From Parelaphostrongylus tenuis (Eukaryota > Nematoda > Chromadorea > Rhabditida > Metastrongylidae): 64,000 nt of DNA. Shown in pieces: positions 1 to 11,830 of this stretch; the stretch's first letter is position 1; every line of letters starts with the position of its first letter. The notes under the pieces were generated by a model that had not been told where the DNA came from, searched no databases, and was given only the letters and a program-made list of their open reading frames with translations. The stretch covers positions 1 to 64,000 of the forward strand of contig JAHQIW010001335.1 of the NCBI GenBank assembly GCA_019055375.1, in the 5' to 3' direction. Position numbers and translations under genes: made by a program.

Positions 1-16
1 TGTAGCGAGGTGACAG

Positions 17-544
17 AAAGATCTCAAAGTGTACGCAAGATCATTGGGCCGTTTGTTATTCAAAGATAATATGAAGACCCTATACAAGGTAAAAGTTATA
101 GATGTTTTGTAATAAAGTCTTAAAATCATGTACTTTTCATCTAAATATTGGATCTAAACTAACTCTGCTTTCTGCTTGAATATGTTATCCAAAAAAAGTA
201 TTTGTAGTGATTCAAGGATCATGCCTATTGAATTATATTTTTTTCGCACAAAAATTATATCCAGAAGGAGGTTAGAGTTGCACTCTACCAATGAGATTTG
301 ATGATTTGAATTTTAGGGTCAGGACAAGGATCGTAAACAGTGGTTAAATGAAATTCTCAACTTCCGTTTTCCATCGGGAACAGTAGAAGAAACAAGAAGT
401 AAGATGGGCAACGCAATCGCTGCCATAAAACAAAAACGCTCTGAAGCGTTTAGAATGCAATCAAGGAAGTTGACGGACAACTTATTTTGGTTTATGCCGC
501 AGTGTAGGGTTTACTTTATTGTCATCGGTTTATCTGAGGCATAA
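17..544 (+). CDS. 3' end of an unrecognised gene (two terminal exons)
   Basis: Two exons join in phase. Exon 17-88 follows an acceptor TGACAG and ends at a strong donor AAG|GTAAAA. Exon 317-544 follows TTTTAG and stays open for 75 codons to TAA. The joined peptide is basic and helical, for example KDLKVYARSLGRLLF and WLNEILNFRFPSGTVEE, then a lysine/arginine-rich stretch and a hydrophobic C-terminus (LFWFMPQCRVYFIVIG). Codon use looks like real coding sequence. I do not recognise the family, and the start lies outside the window. The tail after about residue 70 could instead be read-through past an unseen donor. Confidence 0.45.
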
Positions 545-582
545 ATGCACGGTAGCCAGAGGTTTTCTCATTTGTTTGGTTT

Positions 583-650
583 TAGTTAAGAAGAGCTAAA
601 GGTGTTTAGTGCGCTATTCACTTCAGCGGTTTATTTCGATCTACTTACGA
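583..650. repeat. dispersed repeat, copy 1 (partner at 7017-7082)
   Basis: About 68 bp aligns to 7017-7082. Both have a TAGTTrAGAAGArCTA core, then AGGTGT-TAGTG and a TTTCGATCTACTT / CTTTGATCTACTA end. Nothing else is seen between the gene end at 544 and about 1560. Confidence 0.5.
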
Positions 651-1559
651 TGATGTTCTCCGAAGTACTCAATGGAGTGTATTAGTATAGTGTTTTCATT
701 GTGTTGAGCTTTATTTTAATCAGATCGGTGTATGTCTTTCAGTTGTCCTAATGGAAACCAAAGTTTTTGACGTGGTTTGTCGTGTCGTCACGTTACTTCA
801 TATATCACATGGTTTTGAATAGTAAATGTATCAGACATTCGTTACTTCGTTTACTGCTCTTTTATCTCGAGTGTAGAAGACGTGCTTTCTTCTTTGTTCT
901 CATTTAGATTTTTTTTTGCGTTGGTTTGAGGACTGTATGCTTTTAGACATTAAGTTTACTTTGTGAGGATTGTTTTTTTCATCTCCCTAACAGGGAGGGT
1001 TTGTTGTCGTCTCTATCATTCGTATCTACTTGTTACGTAGTGAATGCCTTGGATTTTCTTTTTATGTTGTTGATGCCACATAAAAGATTTTTTTGTGCAC
1101 GAGTTCAATGGGTACTTGAAACCTCAAGAGGCGGCACATTAGCTTGCCGTTTTGAAATAATAAATCGTTAGGTCTTTATGACACCCTTTTTATCATCATC
1201 ACAGTCCCAAGACCAACTAATTATCAAAGCGAATTTTTCAAAATTTCTCAACCTAGTTTTTGTAGACCAAACACGAGGGTGTTCTAGTGCAATCTATTCG
1301 AGCAACTGACGTTTTTGATGGTTCCCGATCCTTCAAAACCCGGAAAGATCCAAGTTGTGTATAACTTTATCAGCTAAATATCTCCATGTGAAACAAAAAC
1401 ACCAAATCCTATCTCGATCATACGAGAGCAAAACAAGTGTTGCAAATACCGCTTTTTAAGTGTTTTCCACTGAAATCCAAGTTCAAAGCAACCATGCAAA
1501 ATTTACATAGGACTGCGAATGCACCTTCCACTTCAAAATAAGCCTTATAACTGCGCCAA

Positions 1560-1850
1560 TCACGCGTGGGATGTGCTTAAGTTTTAAGCCTGTCGACCAG
1601 GTGCTCTTTTTTATGCGCGCAATAGTGGCCTACCCATTTCACTGACGTACTTGTGCTGTACGCCTTACAGGAGATCAGGTAAACTATACCCGTACTCATG
1701 CACGATCGCCATCTCCAGCGTTAAGGCAATACTCTTTTGCGTTGTACTGACCGGCCAATAAACGATTGCATGTCTATCTGGCGTCTCAGAGTATTCGGTG
1801 GTGCTTGCAATCACTGTTACTGATTTCTCAAACCTGTCCTTATCAAAAAA
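1560..1850. repeat. diverged interspersed repeat, copy 1
   Basis: About 280 bp aligns loosely and collinearly with 4580-4870. Shared blocks are a 'gctgctctttt'-like segment, a 'gaggtaaggtaaa..tacccg' segment, 'cgatcgcc..ctc.agc' and a 'gat.actg.taccgattt' end. No coding potential is seen, and the element class is unknown. Confidence 0.4.
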
Positions 1851-2684
1851 AAGTTATGCTTACTTGAATACATGGATGGCCGCTCGTACTTTCTGTGACC
1901 GACTCATCTATTACGCTATCGGGTATAGATTCGTTGGATAACGAAGATGGGATAGTTTTGCGAAGACTGAGCTGTTGCTAATCGGCTACACTTGTGAGTG
2001 TCGACTCTCTCATAGATTTCGCTCAGTGCCTCTGTGAGTGGTTGGAGAGTAAGTTGACTTAGGTTGTAGTATCGCCCCATCGTCTGTGCTTGCACAACAA
2101 GCGCTTGGAGGAATGTCGAATGCGAACAGGTGAACACGGAATTTAGGGTCTGCTATTTTAGTTGGTAGCTTTCACAAGAGGCCCCACATGCGGCCCATTA
2201 TTGCTCTCCTTCTTCTGTCTAGATTCCTTCATGTTTCGCTGAAGTTCAAGGTACACGTGTGAGATGATCTCCATAATCGCGGAACCATGGAGTTTAAATA
2301 TGCCCTATATCTTCATTGAGCATAGTCTTGTTTTACTGGTGATTTTCAAAGAGATGACGAGTCGTCTGCGAAACAAAACTCACAACTTTCTCTCAATACG
2401 TGTCTGCCCGTTTTCGTCCCAGTTGAGCGACTTCAGTATCCATTGTAGAGCACCACGTGAACAGTTTTGGGCGATATAAATATAACCTCATCGAACCCCT
2501 ATTTTCGATGAATATGAAGCTGAAGAAAGTCAAATTTTGTGCGTGCGATTTTCAATAACAGTTTTGCTGACATTTGCATATGCGACGTGTCAACGAGGGT
2601 TGAATAGGGTTGGCGGTCGTTTTGGCTCTGTCAATGTATTTATTCATTGTGAAGATGTATTTCAGGCCTAACATGAGGTATTTT

Positions 2685-2800
2685 AATAGGCCACTTTATA
2701 GTGCAAGACACGTGTTTCGGCTTTCCACTCCCGTCAGTTGCACGGTGTCTTTCCATTCAGTCTCAGTTTCTCGAGAATCAACCCCTTTATAGAGGAATCG
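2685..2800 (+). repeat. single arm of the ACACGTGTTTCG palindromic MITE family
   Basis: The segment carries the family core ACACGTGTTTCGGCTTTCC and a degraded version of the following arm. No inverted partner is seen nearby, so it is a truncated or decayed copy. Around it (1900-3600) I see no gene. The short open frames there lack splice context and recognisable products. Confidence 0.45.
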
Positions 2801-3838
2801 TATTATAGAGATTGATTTTTCTTCTAAAATTAGCTATCTGAAGTTCCCGATAAACTACTTTTTTCCAGCATCCTTTCCTCATCGAAGTGCATAACTAAGA
2901 CACGCGTCGATTGATTGAGAGAGATATCCTCCAGTATGACTAAATGACATTTAGTTCAGAACGCCTCAAGCGACTAAATGTTGTGAGCACGAATCACGAA
3001 TGAAATCACATAGCACGAATGATGTTCTACGAGTCTTTTTGAATGACTAATCAAACCCGCTGATCCACCCACTAAAGAGTATTCGACAATAATCAATTAT
3101 GTAAACACGTCGTGTTTTCAACTCTATTAGGTTTTGTAGAACTTCATTAAACCGTTCTGCATCGGCGTTCGCTCACAATCTCCCAATATGTTGCTTTCGA
3201 TAACCTTGACTTCTATCTCAAGGTGAACTCGCGTTGTTTCGTTTCTTGTTTCTTTGTAGTATTACGTGAAGTGATGAGATGTTAAGGTAGGGTAAAATTT
3301 GTGAAGTCGCGAAGTTAGATGCATGATCCTTCATAAATTATAAATTGAAACTAACAAAACGAACAGTGATTTTTTCACAAGAAGGCAAGTTGTTCTGACA
3401 GGCACGATCTGTTTGAATGTCAATCATGCAGATTTGAGGATCAGGTTCTTGGCAAGCGACAGCGGTCACATGAAGCCTTCGATGTTCGTTTCTCTTTAAG
3501 GTACTAAGTTGCTCAACAAATGAAGTAGAAAATCTGACTCATCGGCCCTTAACAAAAATATTTGTATCTTTAAGTGTAGTCCTGCTGGAAGGCTCAGCAA
3601 AGGAAAAATTGAATCTGTAGTTTTTTCTATTGAGCAGTTCCCGAGGTGTTAATAATAGCATTTATTGAATATCCGTGAGCAATACAACAATAATACAGTT
3701 TAGTAGATGCAGCAGTCGTGTAGTGGCTAACGTTTAGACGGGGCTCGCCTTCCTCAGAGCCTGGAAAGGTCAAAGTGGATCCTAAGTCATTCATTTCTTT
3801 CGTGTCGAAGTGTTTCCTTAAAACCACGCTCAAATTCC

Positions 3839-4245
3839 AACATATCTCATAATTATTATTTGAGCCAACATTGGTCTGTTACAGGGCAAACTTGTAGAGC
3901 CTGATGCACGTGTTTCGACCTTTACAGTCTCATCAGTCGAGCGGTGCCCCTTCGTCTTTTGCCACTCCTCTCGGGGCGCACTGTCCCCTACACAAAGAGT
4001 GAGCGACGACGCGACATTTTTCACCGTCCACTGAGTGAAATTATCACTGAATAGACAGTGTCGCACACTGGACTGCTCTTGGCTGATATCGTTGATATAG
4101 GGGACTGTGCGCCCCGAGAGGATTGGCAAAAGGCGAAGTGTACTGCCCGACTGGTGAGACTGTCAAGGTCGAAACACGTGTATCGGGCTCCATAAGTTTG
4201 CTCTATAACAGACCACATGACATGTTGGCGCAAATTATTCAATCA
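3839..4245. mobile_element. palindromic MITE, ACACGTGTTTCG family, full length
   Basis: Two inverted arms of about 140 bp flank a short centre. The left arm reads from a TTATTTGAGCCAACAT-like end through GCACGTGTTTCGACC and CTTTTGCCA to CTCGGGGCGCA. The right arm repeats this in reverse complement. Other copies or arms lie near 2690, 17485, 27235, 27470, 33090, 38325, 42632 and 44445. It has no coding capacity, so any transposition would need an enzyme from elsewhere. Open frames listed across this palindrome are not genes. Confidence 0.75.
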
Positions 4246-4579
4246 AAAACCTCCATAACCTCAGCACAGAATGAAAGAAAGAATCATGGATTACAAAGTA
4301 AAAAACTTCATTTCAAAATACTTACCGTTTAGATGTTTTGGTCTTTCAAGTATTCACTGAAGTACCAGCTTACAGCATAAGCAAGACTGTGCCTTGCTGA
4401 AGACGGGGGGATCAGCCTGAGGTATGGTGCGGGGTCACGCGTCAATACGAATCACTCCTCTTTGCGGTTCATTTCTGGGATTTTATTATGTGTCCAAAAG
4501 GCTTCCAAGTTTCACGCGCGTATGTGTTTTGACGCGCCAGTGTGAGACCGTGAATTTAACGTCAAAATTTGCTCCTTCT

Positions 4580-4870
4580 TTGCTTTTGTTCTCTTTGGCG
4601 TGCCTAGTGGGATTTTAGGTCGAAGCTAGGTTTTCCAGCTGCTCTTTTACACACGGGTGCAGAGCGGTCTATCCGTTTTTGCCAATGTGTTCATCTCCGC
4701 ATGCCTCATAAGAGGTAAGGTAAAATGTACCCGATTTCAAGCGATCGCCGCCTCTAGCATTTGGGCAAACTTGGCAGTCATTTGTTTCGCAGTCGGTTGC
4801 GGACTAATTGCTGCTTTAGTGTATTTGTGATATCACGATTACTGCTACCGATTTATCCAAACCGACTTCT
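4580..4870. repeat. diverged interspersed repeat, copy 2
   Basis: Partner of the segment at 1560-1850, same orientation, with substitutions and small indels throughout. The 4424-4618 open frame overlaps it and is probably not a gene. Confidence 0.4.
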
Positions 4871-4889
4871 TTTAGGCAGCGTTGTGTAC

Positions 4890-6990
4890 TTACTTCGTTA
4901 GAAATTTGAAATCAAGACAGTTCGTTATTTGCTTTAAATTTTTGCTTCGTTCTTCACTCTTACATGTGACATATTTCTTTGCTTTAGTAATACTCGTCCA
5001 TACAAGATGCATTTTCAGGCCGAGCAAGTGCAGCTTAATTGAATTTATGATACAATGTTTCCGAGAAACTGCCTTTTTTGATACCCTTCTAACTCTCAAC
5101 CTGCTAGATTTCGGAATATTGCAACGTTGGGTATTTTGGTGTAATGATCAGCGTGAGTCAAAAAGTCAGATTTGTTCAAATTGAATCAATGTACAACAAC
5201 TTGAAGAGAAATGGAAATGTAGTGAAGAGGACAAAGAGTACTTAACTTCTTGTTTATCTTTTGAATTTCGTGCTCTTTATTTTCTATGATATGCCTTAGA
5301 ATCTTCGGCGCTATATGGCCGAAATAAAATATTATTCAGAGCCGTGGAACGGCCACTCAAGAGTGCAGTGCTGCATTATCTCATGTAACGCAATTGAGAG
5401 AGTGAATCCGAAGTTGTCAATTATATCAAGGTCGCCGGTTGGGACATCATCATATAGCGTGAAGAACAATGAGTCCTACCTGAAGAACAGCCGCTAAACG
5501 TGAGCCTTTCGCTAATGCTTTTGACAAAATGTCAAAACAGCAGATGAAAGATTATCGAAATAATGGTTACAGCTCTTGTGAGTATACCTTGAAAAAGAAA
5601 TTTGATACCCAGCAGACACATTGAGCGAGCTGCGCGTACTAGATTTTTGATCCGACAAGGATAAACGAGGGTTTTAGTGAGTCCACCCTAGTCAGTGAAC
5701 TGTGTATAAAAGGAAAAGTCACGCAATGTGTTCGAAACCTCACATATTCTGAAAATATCTATGGCTTATACATAATGTATGTGCATGTTACAAACTGAGT
5801 AACCGTATTACAACATATATTCGTTTTGCATCGTTTCGTTTTCCAAGGCCTAAAAACTCATAGCTTACAAAAAATTTCTAAGATTTGTAACGATTTTCGC
5901 CACGCCATGCGCAAGCGAATGATTAACCAACTGAAATAGATGCATTTCTCGTAAAAATGCGGATTTTAATGAATTAGGACAATAGATAAGCACCTTTTGT
6001 ATGAAAAGGTAGCATCGCTTGTAGGAATTTCAATCGCATGGTGCTACCCCCACAGAACCCGTCGACTCTATGCAACAACGTTAGGCCGACCGGAGAACCA
6101 CCTACTCGGGTCATGACGGTTTTTGAGGAACGTGAAAGCACCAAAACGATAACCAAATTTTTTTTTTGCCACTTTCATGTTCTTTCCATCATCTAGAGAA
6201 TATGAAATTTTTCACGAGGTTGGTATCTTTTCCCAATCGAATTTTCAAAATAATTTTATTTTCTTCCCTTATCATATAGTCATATAAATAAAGCTACAAC
6301 GAAGAATATGAAATTTTCAAATTATCTTATGGTTGTGTAAACCTCAAAAGTATTTTGTGTTGCTTGAGATTTTTGATTTATATGGCCAAGATCTTGGGAA
6401 GTGTACGTGGCTGCATGATACTGAGGACTGCCGATTTTCAACAATGACAAATTATATCGACTTATCGAGTGGCAATTTTGCCTTGCTGCGATTTACAAAA
6501 TCAAGGTGAGTCAGTAATGACTTCACACACCCGATGCTCATTTCTCTTCTACATTTTGTTTACACTTTTCAAGTCAAAACTACTGGGAATGGAAATAAGC
6601 GTCACCCATTCACGATGTAGATTCTTCGTTCTCTATTTAGTGATCCTCAAATCCGTGGGTTGTCATTATTAGTGGCCGGTGAGCGCAAATTGCTCTTAGT
6701 GCCTAGTCTACTTGTATTAATAGGCTTGTATAAGGGCTGTGATAAACAATGGAGAGATTTTTGGCCACAACCTCGTGCAAGCTCATAAATACAAGATGTT
6801 GAATTTCATGACGAGGTCTCAAAACATGTTGCAAATTTGTACTTTTCTTTGTATGTTTCTGAATAATCGGCTTTAGAAAAGCAGAACATCTCTATCTGTC
6901 CTTCTCCTCGGAAAACAATCCTTAGAAAAGGAAACTTCAGGAAGGGGAGACAACAAGGAAGTAGACAAGAGGAAGGAGATACTCCACACA
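4890..6990. other. gene-free stretch
   Basis: AT-rich sequence without a recognisable exon chain, tRNA or long repeat. Several frames of 60-100 codons exist on both strands (for example 4882-5184, 5315-5497, 5974-6156), but none has a family motif or supporting splice sites. Confidence 0.4.
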
Positions 6991-7016
6991 CACGTTTAAT
7001 CTCATTCATTTGGCAC

Positions 7017-7082
7017 TAGTTGAGAAGAACTACAGGTGTCTAGTGAGCTATTTACTTGAATGGGCTACTTTGATCTACTAGT
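7017..7082. repeat. dispersed repeat, copy 2 (partner at 583-650)
   Basis: Aligns with 583-650. It lies directly beside the mariner remnant and might be the outer end of that element or an independent repeat. Confidence 0.45.
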
Positions 7083-7500
7083 TGAAAAGAAAGTTTCCAT
7101 CCTTTGATAAAACAATCAAAATTTCTGCATTTATTCGGACAATAAACAGCAACAGCTATTCTCCAAAATACGGGCCATCATTATCTACCACTTTTTGCTA
7201 TCGGCTCGCCAGGTTTCGGGTCTGATCGGAGTCCCACTCTTTCGGCTTTGGATCAAGGGACTCTTGACATGCTTCCTCAACTTCATCGAAAGATTCAAAT
7301 CGGCGATCTTCCAGAAAGTGTTACATTGATCGGAAAAGGCCGTAATCAGATGGAGCAACGTCCGGACTATAGGGTGGATGCTGTAGAATCTCAACTCCGT
7401 GCGGTTCTTGATTCGACGAGTAGCATCAGCCGCATTTGTAGCAAATTTTCCTCGTAAAGCATCAACAAAGCGTTTTTGTTTCCTGGACAATTCCATTCTT
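7083..7500 (-). pseudogene. mariner transposase C-terminal remnant
   Basis: Reading the minus strand in shifting frames recovers the end of a mariner transposase in order. The pieces are VEILQHPPYSPDVAPSDYGL (the HPPYSPDLAPSDY block carrying the last catalytic Asp), RRFESFDEVEEACQESLD and QKVVDNDGPYF. At least two frame changes and an in-frame stop break it. The sequence at 7083-7125 resembles the matching position of the remnant at 58495 and probably holds the terminal repeat. Open frames on both strands here (7185-7496, 7248-7457) are by-products. Confidence 0.75.
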
Positions 7501-8372
7501 TAGCAGATATAAAAAATTATATATCAGTAGATGCTCAAGAAGTAGACCTTTCAAATGATATGAAAATCACACACGATTCATGCGAAAAAACGACATTCCC
7601 ATTCGAAACGATGGAAATTTTCTTTCGAACCTAATACTCATGATGATTGTCTCCAAAACAATATTGTCCTTACATGCATCCTATGCATCTTCCGATTTCT
7701 CTTGTCTAAATTGATCAAGTGGAATTATCTTGTATCATACATAGGTTTTGAATCATATGTAATTTTTTACTGTTATAACGTGGGATGCCTATTATCGCAA
7801 TGATGTTAACAATGAGCCTTTGATTCTATAGTAGTTATCAAGAGTATACTGGTTTAGTCTGTCTTTCTGTTAAGCTTCATTCAATCAGATCCGACTATGT
7901 CTTTCTATTGTTCTAATAAGGGACAAGGTTATAGCTGATTTATTGCACCTTTCCAGTTTGTCATAAGGTGTTCACTCATACGGTAATTTCTGGCACGCCC
8001 TTATGAAAGTTCACAGAATTCTCAATAGAGGATGTTTGAAATATGTACACCTTTCGAATACGGATGGGTATGTCAGTGTCTACAGCTGCATTCTACTGGC
8101 TCAATCAAACTATCCATAAAAGTATTGTTACTAGAGATAGTCTTGCTGTAGCGCACCAATGAAAAACGGGACACTTTGAAATACACATTTACATCACAGT
8201 TACTTTGACATATCTCTTCTCCAAACTACCACCTTATCTTAACGAGAAGATGTTTCTAAATGTCGAATATCACTGTTAAGTATTACGGAAGCATATACAA
8301 CGATACTGTCCATTCGACTATATGAGAACTCGTTAAAAGTTCTATAGTCTCTCATGGAATGTTTTAAGCCTG

Positions 8373-8675
8373 TTAGAGGTCTGCCATGGCATCTCTTTCG
8401 AGTATATCAGTGTTAAGTGTTATGACAATATCGTCCGTGTACCTTGCTTGCCGGTCATAGTCGTTCGTCATAATTTTTGGAGTTTCGTTCATTATGTGTT
8501 CTACCGTTAAAAACCCACATTCAAAAAGTATTCTAGAGATTGTTTTCAAACGATACTTTGATTCTAAAGTTGCTGGAGGCTCAAACTCATGCGGTAGATC
8601 TGGAAAGCTGTTCAAATTTTTGTCATTTGATTTCCCACTTTCGCTCATCATGGTGTTAGGTGTGAAGGATTTCAC
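8373..8675 (-). CDS. unrecognised protein, possibly a single exon or a terminal exon
   Basis: An uninterrupted minus-strand frame gives about 100 residues (about 91 if the second or third Met is used). It starts acidic and serine/asparagine-rich, continues with FPDLPHEFEPPATLESKYRL and TISRILFECGFLTVEHIM, and ends DILERDAMADL. The composition looks more like real protein than the overlapping plus-strand frame at 8494-8763. The middle could form helices, but I recognise no domain. The upstream minus-strand sequence has weak acceptors (for example a TTCACTAG), so an earlier exon or a trans-splice site is possible. Confidence 0.35.
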   Translation of the reverse strand: MKSFTPNTMMSESGKSNDKNLNSFPDLPHEFEPPATLESKYRLKTISRILFECGFLTVEHIMNETPKIMTNDYDRQARYTDDIVITLNTDILERDAMADL

Positions 8676-8699
8676 AGAACTAGTGAACCTTTGTATTGC

Positions 8700-10200
8700 A
8701 GCTTATACTAGAAAAGACTTTGAAGGGATCAAATCCTGTTACATACCAACGGATAACATTTGATTGCCAAATGATATTTTAGAAAAACAAACAGTTGAAA
8801 AAATGATAATCTAAGCTTCTACAAAAGTCTGTAGAAATTCATTACTACCATGCGTTGCGTGTTGAGTGTTGTTGCACGTCTTGCGGATACGCTAAGAACC
8901 CTATAGTTGTTTGAAAAAGTTATAACGGTTCATAACTAAGATAGGCATCAAACCACTCTGCAACTACCACTATTCTCCGTAATTTCAAGAGACTTCTAGA
9001 AGGCAGAACATTCAAGCGAGCATATCAAACGCATCACGAGCATAACTGCATGTTGGTGAAATGGTAAAATTTCGATGAACATCTATGTTATACGAAATAT
9101 AGAGTAGCAGGCGCATTTAGGACATCAACTAGAGGCTGCTCTGAGAGACGCACGGGTTCACTGTGATTTAATGGTCTGGCGCATGAGCGAAACCTTTCAC
9201 AATTACTGGGGCTGCTACCAGAACTGCCTAGGAGAATAAAAGCACTGACTTAATGTACCGGTTGAGTAATATTAGTCATTCTACAAACCAATTATACATC
9301 CACTTACATCTAAGATGCCTTGTAAAGTCGGATAAAATAACTCACCCTAGACCTTTTATGTGTGAAGAAAGTGATATCATTCATCTTTTACAGTTTATCG
9401 ACAATTCATCGAGTTATATAGGCTAATCTTCGTGCCTCCAATTCTGAAGAGACTTTCCATTTTGTGCGATTGTATACAGAAACAACTCTATCCGATATTT
9501 CCTAACGATGTCCCTAGCAAAACAGGAGACTTTTACCAGTTGAAGCGATTGTTCAAATTTATCAAGATACAGATTGCCATGTTTTGAAAAGAACAATTTT
9601 CACTTGAATGCATCTGTCACATGTCGTCTGTCACGCAGTGGTGAAAAGTCTCTTTATGGGAGTCGAATCACTTTTGATTGACGTCCGGAAGTCAGGAGAA
9701 AGGAGATCTCAATTATCACTTTTGCCATAATTAGATTAAGCAAGCGGTCCAAAAGAAGATTCATTGAGCGAGATCGCCATGACACACCGATACTCAACCG
9801 GATTCTTCTACATCAAATTAATTTGAACTTGACGTGAGAAAGGGACCTATCAAGATGGCTCACTATCTTTGACAAACTTTTCTCTAGATATGGTTCCTTT
9901 CATTTTTTGCTCTTGTTCTGCAAAACCCCTCAAAAACGGTTATTTGCAAAATTTGCAAATATTTTCAATTCTTAGTTTATGCATGTTATGAAAGTATTTC
10001 CATGCTACTCCCATTGACAAACTTTTTAGTATGGTTGTAAGAAAACATCCTTAACTTGCATTAAATATGCATCATTTGCGTAGCGGATTCCCATTGATAT
10101 AATTCATCTCTGCTGCCGCTAATTTGCATATCTCCTCGCGCTGTTTACGCTCAAATCTGGTTTTCTTCATTCTTGGCAGAATGAATCTGGGTCGTGAGGA
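8700..10200. other. gene-free stretch upstream of the collagen gene
   Basis: No exon, RNA gene or repeat is recognised. An octamer-like ATTTGCAT at 10122-10129 and AT-rich runs lie near the 3' end, ahead of the collagen promoter. Confidence 0.35.
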
Positions 10201-10223
10201 ATATCACCTGTCCAGCTCTCCTC

Positions 10224-10232
10224 TTATATAAG
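10224..10232 (+). promoter_or_regulatory. TATA-like box upstream of the collagen gene
   Basis: TTATATAAG lies 274 bp before the collagen ATG. A pyrimidine-rich AG (TTTGTTCTCCCAG) and a TTTAG immediately before the ATG could be acceptors for spliced-leader addition, which would remove most of the region between. Inferred from position only. Confidence 0.3.
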
Positions 10233-10505
10233 AAGAGTTCATCCAGCGATGAATTCCAGTGTTCTTTTTCATGGCAACAAATTTATCGGCTCTTCCAAAA
10301 ATTTCCAAACTACCTAGCGATTATTGCTTTTCCTTTCATTTTATGCGCAAGGGTACGATATGATCAAAAGTAATATAGCGATTTCGTTCGCCATTAAGCC
10401 ACTAGAAGTCTATTGAGACCATCTCTTACTTCTATTTCATCTTTATATTCGTTTACATTGAAGAGGAATTATCTATATTTTTGTTCTCCCAGTATTGTAA
10501 TTTAG

Positions 10506-11830
10506 ATGTCACCTCACTCAGTGGCTTTGGTGGCCACAAGTCTGGGATGTTTTGCCCTAGTCGCCTGTCTGCTTTCCTTTCCGATGATCCTCACTGAGAT
10601 CAGCAATATTCATGCCGAACTCGACGCCGAAATCGAGTCGTGGAAGATGGAGGCAGATGTTCTATGGAATGACATGAACAAATACGGCCGTATCCGACGT
10701 CAAGCATACGGATATGCTTCTCCTCCTACACGTGCAAGCTTCGCTGGTCCACAGGTATTGTACCATCACATGACTCTCAGTTGACAACAGAATATTTTGG
10801 AACAGATTACGTTTCAGCGTCCCAAAGCATTTGGAGCGCAGGCGTTTTCAGGACATGCCAAGAGACCATCGCACCATGGTGGAGGTGCAGGCAGTCAGAG
10901 CAGCAGCAATAATAAGAATGGCAATGTTTTCCCATTGAATGATGGAGCCCCTTCAAGTTGGTCTAATGTAATCTTATAAACAATTGACAAAAGGTCAAAA
11001 AATCTAGAGCATATTGTTATTTCAGTCGAACCCAGTGAAAACTGCAACTGTAATCTCGAAAACACGTGTCCAGCAGGACCTCCCGGTCCGAAAGGTGCTC
11101 CTGGATTCGAAGGCTCCGATGGAATCCCGGGAATCCCTGGAATTGATGGAAAGGACGCTGAAGATGCTAAAGCACTGACACAACAGTATGATGGATGCTT
11201 TAACTGCCCGGCAGGACCCCTGGACTTCCCGGTACTTCAATAGTATTTCTTAGCATTTTCATCAGCCGTCTCTAAAGTCAGGATAATTTTTAGGACCTCC
11301 TGGAAAACCTGGAGCTCGTGGTATGCGAGGAGCACGTGGTCAGGGCGCTATGCCTGGTCGTGATGGACAACCTGGTATCCCTGGAACCCTCGGTGACGAT
11401 GGGGCGCCAGGACCAGTTGGGGAAGAAGGACCTCAGGGAGAACCAGGCCAGGATGGAGAGCATCCGATTGGACTTCCTGGTCCCAAAGGAGAGCAGGGAC
11501 CACCTGGAGAACCCGGGATCAGGGACTTCAGGGAGACACCGGGGCTCCCGGTCAGCCTGGCCGTGGTGGAGAGCGTGGTATTCAGGGAGAGAAGGTTTGT
11601 TCGTTTAACCTTTAAGATATTTTAGATGCTTTGGGATCTGTGAGATTGTCAAAAAAAGTGCTGTAGCGTTTAGTACACAAAGAAGGATGCTTTAGGGAGA
11701 TGATGGTGCTGCTGGACCTGCCGGTCCTCCTGGTGAAGAAGGCGAACCAGGAACGGATGCCGAGTATTGTCCTTGCCCTAAGCGCAATGCTGCCGTCCAG
11801 AATGAATACCGTGAATACCGTCGCCTCTGA
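10506..11830 (+). CDS. nematode cuticle collagen, five exons, frame broken twice
   Basis: Exons are 10506-10754, 10818-10956, 11026-11231, 11294-11594 and 11696-11830. The product would be a secreted precursor of extracellular cuticle collagen. Exon 1 gives the cuticle-collagen N-terminal domain: a hydrophobic signal/anchor (about residues 8-30), a helical stretch, then a furin-type site RIRR near residue 64. Exon 2 is Gly/Ser/His/Asn-rich. Exon 3 carries a cysteine cluster CNCNLENTC, a Gly-X-Y block and CFNC. Exon 4 is Gly-X-Y throughout. Exon 5 ends with CPCP and a Tyr/Arg tail. Exon phases agree only if one base is missing at 11217-11220 (C run) and one at 11515-11517 (G run). With both allowed for, the length is 343 residues, normal for the family. 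Without them the frame stops at 11238. Confidence 0.9.

Noticed and set aside
7248..7457. Plus-strand frame opposite a mariner remnant
   Set aside because: The minus strand gives the clear mariner C-terminal motifs. The plus frame is its shadow.
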